Shown: positions 27,003 through 35,784, numbered from the stretch's first letter. The stretch is DNA of 64,000 nucleotides from Rhizobiales bacterium Y(2018) (GCA_005502925.1 SCPD01000003.1:62001-126000), one strand, 5' to 3'. The notes: generated by a model from the sequence alone, not told the origin. Translations and numbers: made by a program.

Positions 27003-27802
27003 CGAGAGCTGCAACGCCCGCGGTCCGGCGCTTCGAATCGCCCGGAATTTTCGCTTTCATGGTATGGGCCCTGGTGATCGCCTTCATCGCCTGGTCCTTC
27101 GCCGAAACCGGTCCCTCGCTCGAGCGGCTGATGCGCGGCGCCAACCGGCTCATCGCTCCTGACGGCATGCTGGCCCGGATGTTCCCGCCCGAAATCAGCC
27201 GGTTGCCGCAAGTGCTGAGATCCCTTCTCGAAACATTTCAGATGGCGACGGCCGGCACGATGCTCGGCATTGTCTTGAGCTTTCCCCTGGCGATCCTCGC
27301 CGCCGAGGGGCTTTCGCCCAACCGGATTCTGCGCGGCCTGTCGCGGGGCCTCATTGCCGTTTTCCGCACCGTGCCCGATCTGGTATGGGCGATCATCTTC
27401 ATCATCACCGTGGGCTTGGGACCCGCCGCCGGCGTGTTGGCGATCATGGTCGACACGATGGGCTTCGCCGGCCGCTTCTTCGCCGAGGCCATGGAAGAAA
27501 CCGATAAAGGCCCACGCGAAGCGCTTTCCGCCATCGGCGCGACGCGGCCGGGCCTGATCTTCTCCGCCGTGGTCCCCCAGGCCCTGCCCGCCTTCACGGC
27601 CACGACGTTGTTCTGTCTCGAGAAGGCCGTACGGGGATCGGTCGTGCTAGGCCTGGTCGGCGCCGGCGGAATCGGCATCGAGCTCAAGACTGCCTTCGAC
27701 CTCTTCGACTATGATCAGGCGCTCACTGTCATCATCGCCATCTTCATCCTGGTTATCGCGGTTGAACAACTCAGCGGCTGGATTCGCCGCGAGATCATTT
27801 GA
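26999..27802 (+). CDS. phnE: Phosphonate-type ABC transporter permease
   Basis: 267 residues. About six membrane segments (first FAFMVWALVIAFIAWSFAE), the PhnE segment TVPDLVWAIIFIITVGLGPAAGVLAI and the EAA-type loop AMEETDKGPREALSAIGATRPGL that docks PhnC. It forms a homodimeric channel with PhnC and PhnD. ATGA overlap with phnC; the methyltransferase gene follows 8 bases after its stop. Confidence 0.94.
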   Translation: MTRAATPAVRRFESPGIFAFMVWALVIAFIAWSFAETGPSLERLMRGANRLIAPDGMLARMFPPEISRLPQVLRSLLETFQMATAGTMLGIVLSFPLAILAAEGLSPNRILRGLSRGLIAVFRTVPDLVWAIIFIITVGLGPAAGVLAIMVDTMGFAGRFFAEAMEETDKGPREALSAIGATRPGLIFSAVVPQALPAFTATTLFCLEKAVRGSVVLGLVGAGGIGIELKTAFDLFDYDQALTVIIAIFILVIAVEQLSGWIRREII

Positions 27803-27810
27803 GGACGACC

Positions 27811-28464
27811 ATGCTTAAGACAGACACGGCCCATCACGCCTGGGAGAAGCGCTGGCAAACACCGGAAGGACGGCAAGACTGGTTGCGGCCCGAAGCCGAT
27901 GTCGCCGACTATGCGGCGGCGCTCCATGCGCAGGGCGGCGGGCGGGCGCTTGATCTCGGCAGCGGCGTCGGGCGGCATTCGATGCTGCTGGCCGAGCTGG
28001 GCTGGCAGACCTCAGCGCTCGACGGCAGCAGCAGCGGGATCGCTCACCTGGAACGGGAAGCCGCTAGCCGGCATCTGACGGTCGACGCCCAGACAGGCCT
28101 GATGACCGATCTCCCCTTCGAGGACGGGACATTCGACTATGTGCTTGCGTTCAACGTCATCTATCACGGCGACCTGCCGGTGGTTGAGAAAACCCTGGAT
28201 GAAATCCGGCGCGTGTTGAAGCCAGGCGGCAGCTTTCAATGCACCATGCTGTCAAAGCGCAACCAGAATTATGGCAAGGGACGCGAAGTCGCGCTCGACA
28301 GCTACGTCATCGATGAGATCGACGATAAGGACCATCCGCATTTCTACTGCAATGCCGAAGGCGTCGTGAGGCTGTTCCACGGATTTGAGCTCCTTGCCTT
28401 GCAAGACAGGCTGCACAGCAAACCAGGCTCATGGCACTGGCACATTATCGCCGAACGGCTGTGA
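27811..28464 (+). CDS. SAM-dependent methyltransferase, TehB-like
   Basis: 217 residues, class I Rossmann methyltransferase. Motif I is ALDLGSGVGRHSMLLAELGW, the acidic end of strand 2 is SALDGSSSG, and motif IV-like LAFNVIYHGD and the RRVLKPGG post-motif follow. Its placement directly behind phnDCE, 8 bases after phnE and with GAGG before the ATG, suggests it acts on something related to the transported compound or on phospholipid head groups under phosphate limitation. That is inference. The last 36 bases overlap the end of the convergent acyltransferase gene. Confidence 0.85.
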   Translation: MLKTDTAHHAWEKRWQTPEGRQDWLRPEADVADYAAALHAQGGGRALDLGSGVGRHSMLLAELGWQTSALDGSSSGIAHLEREAASRHLTVDAQTGLMTDLPFEDGTFDYVLAFNVIYHGDLPVVEKTLDEIRRVLKPGGSFQCTMLSKRNQNYGKGREVALDSYVIDEIDDKDHPHFYCNAEGVVRLFHGFELLALQDRLHSKPGSWHWHIIAERL

Positions 28465-29490
28465 CGACCATTCGGTCAGCGAAGACCAGCCGCGCCACAG
28501 CTCTGGGTTCGCCTCGACACAGGGGCTGAGCCGCGCGACGAAGTCCTCGGCCGCTTCCAATATCGCCGAGCGGCGATCCGTGCCGCTCATCTTCAACGGT
28601 TCGCCGATGGTTACCGTGAAACGGGGGGCTGCGGGAGATGGCCGGATAAAGACCGGCAGGATGGGACAGCCCATCTTGAAGGCGACGGCCGGAGCGCCGA
28701 CCGCCAGGTCAAGCCCGCCGCGCATGAAGGGAGCACGAACGAGCGTCCGTCCCTCATAGGCGCAGGCGAGGAGCGAGATAAGCCTGTTTTCGCCGAGCCG
28801 CTGTTCCAGCCTGCGGCGCGTATCATCCGGCCTGTCGCGGTCGAAGACGACAAACTCGCGCACATGGCGTTTGCCCACTTTCATATGCACCGGATTGAGG
28901 CATCGCACGCCGAAGCGCGTCGCGGAGAAACCGTGCTCGGGGCGGATCACATGGGTGAGAGGATGCCCAAGCGTGTGAAACGCCTGACGGATCACCTCGC
29001 TGGCGAACACGAAATCGGCGATCCAGATGATCGCGCCCCGCCCTCCGGCAAGTGCGTCGGTGATATGCTCTCTCCCCTCGACGGCGATTTCGTTGACCGG
29101 ACTGCCACCTAGCTGCTTGATGAACAGAGCAAGGGAAATGAGCTTCTGCTCGAGCTGACGGCGGCGGAGAGCCGCCGCTTCGTCATGCGAAAGCCCGCCG
29201 AGCGCGACAAAGGTTTCGAGCGAAGCTTCCTGGCGAAAGCCGGCCGGCAACAGCCTCGCCATCCGCAGCGCCGCGGCACGAAGCCGGTCGACGGACAAGA
29301 TCGAAGCGACGGGGGTTCCCGCGAGCACACCCAACGCCAACAGGTCGCCCGGGCCGACTAGCGGACGATCGACCGGCGGGGTGGCGCGCGTGACGATCCG
29401 CGCAACTTGTGGAGTGGACAGACGAATATCGGACGGCGTGCCGCCCTTCGTACAAAGCGGGGTGTCTGCAGATACTGCAAAATTGGACAT
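28429..29490 (-). CDS. LpxL/HtrB-like acyltransferase with altered catalytic motif
   Basis: 353 residues. The C-terminal two thirds align by eye with the lauroyl-acyltransferase family (PF03279): LLACAYEGRTLVRAPFMRGGLDLAVGAPAVAFKMGCPILPVFI. Members acylate lipid A or related lipids at the inner membrane. The expected HX4(D/E) catalytic motif is not present; at that place the sequence reads IIWIADFVFASEV, with no His. It may therefore be inactive or use a different mechanism. The N-terminal 80 residues are not recognisable. It converges on and overlaps the methyltransferase gene by 36 bases. Confidence 0.75.
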   Translation of the reverse strand: MSNFAVSADTPLCTKGGTPSDIRLSTPQVARIVTRATPPVDRPLVGPGDLLALGVLAGTPVASILSVDRLRAAALRMARLLPAGFRQEASLETFVALGGLSHDEAAALRRRQLEQKLISLALFIKQLGGSPVNEIAVEGREHITDALAGGRGAIIWIADFVFASEVIRQAFHTLGHPLTHVIRPEHGFSATRFGVRCLNPVHMKVGKRHVREFVVFDRDRPDDTRRRLEQRLGENRLISLLACAYEGRTLVRAPFMRGGLDLAVGAPAVAFKMGCPILPVFIRPSPAAPRFTVTIGEPLKMSGTDRRSAILEAAEDFVARLSPCVEANPELWRGWSSLTEWSSQPFGDNVPVP

Positions 29491-29548
29491 GGTAAGGCCT
29501 CCAAGGACATAGCGATCTCGCGCAACGAAACGCCGCGCGCGGTGGATG

Positions 29549-29929
29549 CTATGCGGCCCTGGGAGGCCTCTCGGAGGGCGACTGTTCGAAGGGAATCAGA
29601 CGGTCGTGCGGCACAGCCCGATAGGAGATCGTGACCGGTATGACGAACAACGACGTCATGACAGACATCATTCCCGGGCTGGAGCAGGCTGCGGAGGCGC
29701 AGCAGGAACTCTTCGCTCCCTCTTTGTCATGATGTTCATTGCCGCTGCCGCGATGCTCGGCACTGTGCGCATGATCGGACTCAGCCGCCACAACAAGCTG
29801 CGCCGTTAAGGTCGCGTTCGCTTGCGCCATGGGCGCCGGCGAAGTTTCGAAGCCCAGCAGGCAAATCAAGGCAAGGGCCGCGACGATCCCGCCAAGCCAG
29901 GAAGGGTTCATACGGAAACGCGCCGCCAT
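29549..29929 (-). CDS. Small His/Cys-rich secreted or membrane protein, unknown function
   Basis: 126 residues. An N-terminal hydrophobic helix (WLGGIVAALALICLLGF) is followed by a stretch rich in His (SDHAHSAEHRGSGNEHHDKEG), a Cys cluster (SSCCASAACSS) and a tail RLIPFEQSPSERPPRAA. The His/Cys composition resembles small copper- or zinc-related proteins, but I do not recognise the family. The start at 29929 is supported by TTGAGG upstream on the minus strand. A gene with no close neighbour of the same strand; 58 bases separate it from the acyltransferase start. Confidence 0.55.
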   Translation of the reverse strand: MAARFRMNPSWLGGIVAALALICLLGFETSPAPMAQANATLTAQLVVAAESDHAHSAEHRGSGNEHHDKEGAKSSCCASAACSSPGMMSVMTSLFVIPVTISYRAVPHDRLIPFEQSPSERPPRAA

Positions 29930-30125
29930 AGACCTCAACCTACCACCTAAGCTCCCAAAACGACATTCGACTTACTGCGTCCTTCCGGACAGCAGCCCAC
30001 CCATGTACCAGGATGGTCCATCATGGCTTTCCGCACGCAGGAATTGTGCCAGATGTTTGTTTCTTTCCCCTTGTTCTTTAGGCAAATTGACTGACAATTC
30101 CTTCCTATTCGTGCGGTGACCGAAC
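29930..30125. other. Intergenic region between small His/Cys protein and acylase genes
   Basis: 196 bases, less G+C-rich than the genes around it. A TTGACT hexamer at 30087-30092 is a possible -35 element for the acylase gene, but no matching -10 was found. Nothing else is recognised. Confidence 0.35.
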
Positions 30126-32441
30126 GTGACGACCAAGACAGCGCGCTTTCATCTGAAAGACCTCGAACAGCCGGCCCGCATCCTGATCGACCGCTGGGGC
30201 ATCCCACATATCAAGGCCGAAACCAAGGCCGATCTGTTCTTCGCGCAAGGCTTCAACATTGCGCGCGACCGCCTCTGGCAGATCGACCTGTGGCGCAAGC
30301 GCGGCTTGGGATTGCTCGCCGCCGATTTCGGAGCGGGCTATCTGGCGCAGGACCAGGCGGCGCGGCTGTTTCTCTATCGCGGCGACATGGCGGCCGAATG
30401 GCGCTCCTATGCCGAGGATGCACAGGAAATCTGCACTGCCTTTGTCGGCGGCATCAACGCCTTCATCGCCGCCATCGACAGGGGGCAAGCGCCGCTGCCG
30501 CCCGAATTCACCGTGATGGGCACGACGCCGCAGCGCTGGGCGCCTGAAGACGTGGTCCGCATCAGGAGCCACGGTCTCACCGCCAACGCACAATCCGAGA
30601 TCGCCCGCGCGGTTCTGCTGGCGGCTGGCCAGGACGACGCCGATCGCCTGCGCCAGGAGCGCCTGCCCGATCTCCCCCTCGACAATCCGGGCCGGATCGA
30701 CCTGGCGCGGATTCCCGCCCGCATCATCGATCTGCTCAGGCTCGCCAGCGCCCCCGTCTCCTTCTCGCGCGAAAGGCTGGCGGCACGGCTCGAAGATGCC
30801 TGGCACTGGTCGACCTTCGATGATTTCGGCGTGACCCGCGACAACCGGCCGGAAGGCTCGAACAGCTGGGTTGTTCACGGCAGCAAGACGACCACGGGAC
30901 GGCCGATCCTTGCCAGCGATCCGCATCGGGTGCTGAGCCTGCCCTCGATCCGGTATCTCGCGCATCTCTCCGCGCCGGGCATCGAAGCGATCGGTGCCGG
31001 CGAGCCCTGCCTGCCCGGCATCTCGATCGGCCATAATGAGCGCATCGCCTTCGGCCTCACCATCTTCGATGCCGACCAGGAAGACGTCTATGTCTATGAG
31101 ACCGATTCAAAGGACCCGCTACGCTATCGTTTCGGCGACAGTTTCGAACGGATGACGACGAGGGTCGAACGCTTCGAGATCAAGGGCTCGGAGCCACAGG
31201 AGCAGACCCACTATTTCACCCGTCACGGGCCGGTGGTCTTCAGCGATCCCGGCAAGGCGCTGGCTATCGCGGTGCGCTCGGTCTGGGCGGAACCCGGCGC
31301 CGCGCCCTATCTCGCCAGCCTGTCCACCATGCGGGCCGGCACTTTCGCCGAATTCGACGAGGCGCTGGCGCGCTGGAAGACGCCCTCCGTCAACAAGACC
31401 TATGCCGACATCGAGGGCCATATCGCCTGGACCCCCGCCGGTTACGTGCCGCGCCGAACCGGCTGGTCCGGCATGCTGCCGGTGCCGGGGTCGGGCGTTT
31501 TCGAATGGAAGGGCAATCTCGGTCGCACCGAAATGCCGAGGCTGGTCGATCCCGAAATCGGCTTCGTCGCCACCGCCAATGAGTTCAACCTGCCGGCGGA
31601 TTGGGACCATCAGGCCAAACCCGTCGGCTTCGAATGGACTGCGGGGGCGCGGGCGGCGCGCATCCGCGAGGTCCTCAGCCGGATATCCGTCCATGGCCTC
31701 TCGCATTCCCAGGAACTGCAGACCGACATCCGCTCGATCCCGGCGCTGAGGCTCCAGCGCTTGCTGACGCCACTTTCGCCCACGGACGGCGAGGCGCGGC
31801 AGGCCCGCGCGCTGATCCTCGACTGGGAGGGCGACATGAACGCCGAAAGCACCGCAGCGGCGCTTTACGGCCTGTGGTGGCTCAAGCATTTGCGACCCGC
31901 CGCCATAGCGGCCATGGCGCCTGGGCTCGGCAGTCATATCGACCTCGTCGGGATCGGCCATACCGATGCAATCCTCGCCGCTCTGGAGGGCAACAACGCC
32001 AAACTGGAAGCAGTCATGGCAGCATCGCTCGCCGCCGCCTGGCGCGAGGCGCAGGCGCTCATGGGACCCGATCCGTCGCGTTGGCGTTGGGGACAATTGC
32101 ATCAGATGCTGTTCCGCAGCCCGGTCGCGGCCATCGCCGGCGAAAGCTTTACCGTCGGTCCCTTCCCGATGGGCGGCGACAGCTCGACGCCGATGAACAC
32201 AAGCCCGCGGGTCGCCGACTGGCGCGTCACCTCCGGCGCCTCGGTGCGCCTGGTAATGGATGTCGGCGACTGGGACAAGAGCCTCTGCATCAATACGCCC
32301 GGCCAATCGGGCGATCCCGCTTCGCCGCATTATGCCGATCTGGCCGCGCTCTGGGCCAAGGGCGACTATGTTCCCCTGCTCTTCAGCCCGGCGGCAGTCG
32401 AGGCCGCCGCCGAGACGGTCATCGAACTGGTTCCCATGTGA
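30126..32441 (+). CDS. Penicillin acylase family N-terminal-nucleophile hydrolase
   Basis: 771 residues, S45 family. In this family a precursor cleaves itself and the new N-terminal Ser becomes the nucleophile; here GSNSWVVHG places cleavage at Gly244/Ser245, giving an alpha chain of about 244 and a beta chain of about 527 residues. Beta-chain signatures include GRPILASDPHR, GISIGHNERIAFGLT and ATANEFNLP. Substrates range from beta-lactams to acyl-homoserine lactones and acyl amides. There is no signal peptide, unlike most periplasmic members, so it appears cytosolic. The start GTG at 30126 has only a weak ribosome-binding site. GTGA overlap with the EamA gene. Confidence 0.9.
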   Translation: MTTKTARFHLKDLEQPARILIDRWGIPHIKAETKADLFFAQGFNIARDRLWQIDLWRKRGLGLLAADFGAGYLAQDQAARLFLYRGDMAAEWRSYAEDAQEICTAFVGGINAFIAAIDRGQAPLPPEFTVMGTTPQRWAPEDVVRIRSHGLTANAQSEIARAVLLAAGQDDADRLRQERLPDLPLDNPGRIDLARIPARIIDLLRLASAPVSFSRERLAARLEDAWHWSTFDDFGVTRDNRPEGSNSWVVHGSKTTTGRPILASDPHRVLSLPSIRYLAHLSAPGIEAIGAGEPCLPGISIGHNERIAFGLTIFDADQEDVYVYETDSKDPLRYRFGDSFERMTTRVERFEIKGSEPQEQTHYFTRHGPVVFSDPGKALAIAVRSVWAEPGAAPYLASLSTMRAGTFAEFDEALARWKTPSVNKTYADIEGHIAWTPAGYVPRRTGWSGMLPVPGSGVFEWKGNLGRTEMPRLVDPEIGFVATANEFNLPADWDHQAKPVGFEWTAGARAARIREVLSRISVHGLSHSQELQTDIRSIPALRLQRLLTPLSPTDGEARQARALILDWEGDMNAESTAAALYGLWWLKHLRPAAIAAMAPGLGSHIDLVGIGHTDAILAALEGNNAKLEAVMAASLAAAWREAQALMGPDPSRWRWGQLHQMLFRSPVAAIAGESFTVGPFPMGGDSSTPMNTSPRVADWRVTSGASVRLVMDVGDWDKSLCINTPGQSGDPASPHYADLAALWAKGDYVPLLFSPAAVEAAAETVIELVPM

Positions 32442-33328
32442 GCGACCACGCCCTCAAGGCCGGCCTCTATATGATCCTGGCCATGGCCAGCTTCACCGCC
32501 GGCGACACGATGACCAAGCTGCTGGCGGGCCAGGTGCCGGTCGGCGAGATCATCCTCATCCGCGGCATGGTCGCCACGGCCATCATCACCGTCGTCTGCA
32601 TCAAGCAAGGTGTCCTCATCCATGCCGCCCAGGCCTTCAAACGCACCATCCTGGCCCGCAGCCTCAGCGACATGGCCGGCACATTGCTGTTCATCACCGC
32701 CCTCATGCACATGCCGATCGCCAATCTCACCGCCATCATGCAGGTGGTGCCGCTGCTGGTGATCGGCTTCGCCGCTTTGTTCCTCGGCGAGAAAGTGGGG
32801 CCACGCCGCATCCTCGCCATTCTCGTCGGCCTCACCGGCGTGCTGTTCATCGTCAAGCCATCGCCGGCGAGCTTCACCTTCTATGACGGCCTCTCGCTCG
32901 GCCTCATCGTCACCGTGGCGCTGCGCGACATCTTCACGCGCAAGCTCACCATCGACGTGCCGACGATGATCGTGGCGTTCGGCAACGCGCTCATCGTGAT
33001 GCTGAGCGGCCTGGCGCTCTATCCGTTCGAGGACTGGATCATGCCGAGCCCGCATCATCTCCTCATCATCTTTTGCGGCGGCATCTTCCTGACCATCGGC
33101 TATGTCGCGATGGTGCTCACCATCCGCCTCGGCGACATCGCCTCGACAGCCATCTACCGCTATACGGTGGTGATCTTCGCCCTCATCTCCGGCGTCTTCG
33201 TCTTCGGCGAGATGCCCGATCGGTGGGTATTCCTCGGCATTGCGCTCATCGTCATCTCCGGCATCTATGCACTCATCCGCGAGATGCGGTTCAATGATAG
33301 CGCCAGAAAGCAATCGCCGTCAGCGTGA
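32438..33328 (+). CDS. EamA/DMT-family transporter
   Basis: 296 residues with about ten membrane helices in two EamA repeats; the first repeat ends around FALFLGEKVGPRRILAILVGLTGVLFIVKP and the second around SGVFVFGEMPDRWVFLGIALIVISGIY. It probably exports a metabolite. The start GTG at 32438 lies in the tetranucleotide GTGA shared with the stop of the acylase gene, so translation is coupled. This hints at export or handling of a product of the acylase. Its last 38 bases overlap the convergent TauE/SafE gene. Confidence 0.9.
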   Translation: MSDHALKAGLYMILAMASFTAGDTMTKLLAGQVPVGEIILIRGMVATAIITVVCIKQGVLIHAAQAFKRTILARSLSDMAGTLLFITALMHMPIANLTAIMQVVPLLVIGFAALFLGEKVGPRRILAILVGLTGVLFIVKPSPASFTFYDGLSLGLIVTVALRDIFTRKLTIDVPTMIVAFGNALIVMLSGLALYPFEDWIMPSPHHLLIIFCGGIFLTIGYVAMVLTIRLGDIASTAIYRYTVVIFALISGVFVFGEMPDRWVFLGIALIVISGIYALIREMRFNDSARKQSPSA

Positions 33329-34052
33329 CGCTCCAGGCGAGGATGCCCCAGCGCACCCAGACCTGCGGCACGCTGCGCGCGACCTTGATCATCAGATAGC
33401 CGCCGAGAAAGGCGCCCGCCATCATGACGAGCGAGGGCAGCCAGCGGATGACGCCGGCATGGGCGAAGAGCGCGATGCCGATCAAGGTGATGAGGGTGAT
33501 GGTGGCATTGCGGATGGAATTCGCCTCATGGATGTCCTCATGGCCGAACATCGCATAGAGGGCGAGCAGCACGACGCCCATGCCGAGGCCGAAATAGCCG
33601 CCATAGACATAGACGATGAATTCGAGCGCGAAGGACAGCCAGAGCCAGCGCTTGCCGTCGAAATTGTGCCGCTGCTCGAGCCAGCGCTTGATCGTGGGGG
33701 CGAGCGCGAAGGAGATGGTCGAAAAGGTGAGAAGCCAGGGAATGGCGACGCGGAAGGACGCCTCGCCCAGCCCCAGCAAAGCCAACGACCCCAAAGCGCC
33801 GCCAATGCCGGCAAGCGCCAGCCTGGGTTTGAGGTGGAGCGTCGGGCGGCGCAATTCATGGCGATAGCCATAGAGGCTCGCGACATTGGCTGGCAGCAGC
33901 GCCACGAAATTCGAGGCATTGGCCTCGATCTCCGACATGCCGGCGGCGACCAGAAGGGGAAAGGTCATGAAGCCGGCCCCGCCGGCGAGCACATTGATGC
34001 AGCCGGCCAATACGCCGCCCGCGAACAATAGCGCTATTTCCTCCCAACCCAT
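33291..34052 (-). CDS. TauE/SafE-family sulfite exporter-like transporter
   Basis: 253 residues, about eight membrane helices. The family motifs are the inverted half-repeats GGVLAGCINVLAGGAGFMTFPLLVAAG and YGGYFGLGMGVVLLALYA. Members move sulfite, sulfoacetate or other organosulfur or organic anions. The start ATG at 34052 (MGWEEIALLFAGG) follows the usual N-terminus; upstream codons overlap the intergenic region. Monocistronic on the minus strand, divergent from the type III PKS gene with 163 bases between. Confidence 0.9.
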   Translation of the reverse strand: MGWEEIALLFAGGVLAGCINVLAGGAGFMTFPLLVAAGMSEIEANASNFVALLPANVASLYGYRHELRRPTLHLKPRLALAGIGGALGSLALLGLGEASFRVAIPWLLTFSTISFALAPTIKRWLEQRHNFDGKRWLWLSFALEFIVYVYGGYFGLGMGVVLLALYAMFGHEDIHEANSIRNATITLITLIGIALFAHAGVIRWLPSLVMMAGAFLGGYLMIKVARSVPQVWVRWGILAWSVTLTAIAFWRYH

Positions 34053-34215
34053 CCGGTTTACCCTGATTTTCCAAGCGCTTCCTGTCAAAGATAAACTTTG
34101 GCAAAAGACGCAAGAAGCCATGCTTCCCAAGCGTATGAGAGATGTGGCGTCGGCAAAACTTTCCGCTAGAGTAGGGCGGGAATCGCTGCACCAACCTATT
34201 GAGAAAGAGGCATAT
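34053..34215. other. Divergent promoter region between TauE/SafE and PKS genes
   Basis: 163 bases without a gene. Purine-rich GAGAAAGAGG directly precedes the PKS start codon. No clear palindrome was seen. Confidence 0.4.
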
Positions 34216-35256
34216 ATGCGCAGCCAGCTGATGGCCGTTGCGACCGCAAGTCCCCCCTTCGAATTGCGCACCGAAGATGTCATCGAGGAAGCGACGCGGA
34301 TATTCGCCGGTCGCCACCGGGATTTCGAACGCATGATGCCGGTGTTCGCCAATACCGGCATCAGGCGGCGCCAATCGGTCAGGCCCTATAGCTGGTTCCG
34401 CGCCGAGCAGGGCTGGCCGGAGCGGACCGACGCCTATATCGACGGCGCCACCGACCTCTTCCGCAAGGCGGCCGGAGAAGCGCTCGAGCAGGCCGGCATG
34501 GAAGCCGGCGAGATCGACACGATCGTGACCGTGAGTTCCACCGGCGTCGCGACCCCTTCGATCGAGGCGCGGGTGATGCACGATATGGGCTTCCAAAAAA
34601 ATGTGAGCCGCATTCCGGTCTTCGGCCTGGGCTGCGCCGGCGGCACGACCGGTCTCTCGCTCGCTGCCCGCCTCGCCCAGACGCCGGCCTCGAATGTGCT
34701 GCTCGTCGTCATCGAGCTGTGCACCCTCGCCTTCCGCCCCGACGAGATGACCAAATCCAACATCATCGCCACCGCGCTGTTCGGCGACGGCGCGGCGGCC
34801 TGCGTGCTGTCAGGCAAGAAGAAGGACGGGCTCGCGGCTATCGAATTCTCCGGCGAACATAGCTGGCCCGATACGCTCGACATCATGGGCTGGCGCATGG
34901 ACCCGCAGGGCTTCGGCGCCATTTTCTCGCAGCGCATTCCCGATTTCGTCACCCAGGAGCTGCGCGCCGCCGCCGACGGCTTCCTCAGCCGCAATGGCCT
35001 CGCCGTCGACGATATCGGCCAGTATGTTTTCCATCCGGGCGGCGCCAAGGTGATCTCGGCGCTCGAGCAGGTCTTCCATCTCGACCAGGGCACGCTCGAG
35101 ATCGAGCGCCAGGTTCTCGCCGATCACGGCAACATGTCGGCGCCGACCGTGCTGTTCGTGCTGAAGGAGGCGCTGAAGAAGCCCTTCACCGGCCGGCGCT
35201 TCGTGAGCGCGCTGGGTCCCGGCTTCACCTCGAGCTTCGCCACGATGGTGAGCTGA
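34216..35256 (+). CDS. Type III polyketide synthase (chalcone synthase-like)
   Basis: 346 residues. The catalytic triad is visible: Cys140 in VFGLGCAGGT, His273 in VFHPGGAK and Asn306 in DHGNMSAPT. Bacterial members condense acyl-CoA starters with malonyl-CoA into alkylpyrones, alkylresorcinols or phloroglucinol-type products in the cytosol. Start at 34216 with GAGAAAGAGG upstream. The following gene, 5 bases later, encodes an ICMT-type methyltransferase, the same pair as BpsA/BpsB of Bacillus and the SrsA/SrsB kind in Streptomyces. An O-methylated long-chain alkylpyrone or alkylresorcinol is therefore the likely product. Confidence 0.93.
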   Translation: MRSQLMAVATASPPFELRTEDVIEEATRIFAGRHRDFERMMPVFANTGIRRRQSVRPYSWFRAEQGWPERTDAYIDGATDLFRKAAGEALEQAGMEAGEIDTIVTVSSTGVATPSIEARVMHDMGFQKNVSRIPVFGLGCAGGTTGLSLAARLAQTPASNVLLVVIELCTLAFRPDEMTKSNIIATALFGDGAAACVLSGKKKDGLAAIEFSGEHSWPDTLDIMGWRMDPQGFGAIFSQRIPDFVTQELRAAADGFLSRNGLAVDDIGQYVFHPGGAKVISALEQVFHLDQGTLEIERQVLADHGNMSAPTVLFVLKEALKKPFTGRRFVSALGPGFTSSFATMVS

Positions 35257-35261
35257 CCATC

Positions 35262-35771
35262 GTGATCTGGCTCAATATCGCGATCCTCGCGCTCGTCACC
35301 CTGCAGCGCCTGGTCGAGCTCTATATCGCCCAGCGCAACACCAGGAAGCTCCTGGCGCGCGGCGCCTATGAGGCGGGCAGCGGCCATTACTGGGTGATCG
35401 TCGTCTTCCATGCCGCCTGGCTCATCGGGCTGTGGATCCTGGCGCGCGACAACCCGGTCAACTGGACCTGGCTCTTCATCTTCCTCGCCATCGAGGCGAT
35501 GCGCGGCTGGGTCGTGGCGGCGCTCGGCGAGCGCTGGACGACACGGATCATCGTGCTGCCCGGCGAGCCGCTGGTCGCGCGCGGCCCCTATCGCTTCCTG
35601 CGCCATCCCAATTATCTCGTGGTAGCGCTTGAGATATTCGTGCTGCCGATGGTGTTCGGCATGTGGGGGTACGCGCTCGCCGGCACCCTCATCAATGCCG
35701 CGATCCTCTATTGGCGCATCCGGGTGGAAGAAGAGACGTTCAGGGAAGCGTCACCTCCATCGGCGAGCTGA
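35262..35771 (+). CDS. Isoprenylcysteine carboxyl methyltransferase (ICMT) family protein
   Basis: 169 residues, integral membrane protein with about five helices. The C-terminal ICMT signature is GPYRFLRHPNYLVVALE, followed by RIRVEEETF. ICMT-type enzymes beside type III PKS genes methylate the hydroxyl of alkylpyrone or alkylresorcinol products. The start GTG at 35262 is 5 bases after the PKS stop and gives VIWLNIAILALVTLQRLVELYIA as TM1. Probably the second and last gene of the operon; a REP-like hairpin pair follows. Confidence 0.9.
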   Translation: MIWLNIAILALVTLQRLVELYIAQRNTRKLLARGAYEAGSGHYWVIVVFHAAWLIGLWILARDNPVNWTWLFIFLAIEAMRGWVVAALGERWTTRIIVLPGEPLVARGPYRFLRHPNYLVVALEIFVLPMVFGMWGYALAGTLINAAILYWRIRVEEETFREASPPSAS

Positions 35772-35784
35772 TCTCTCCAATTCG

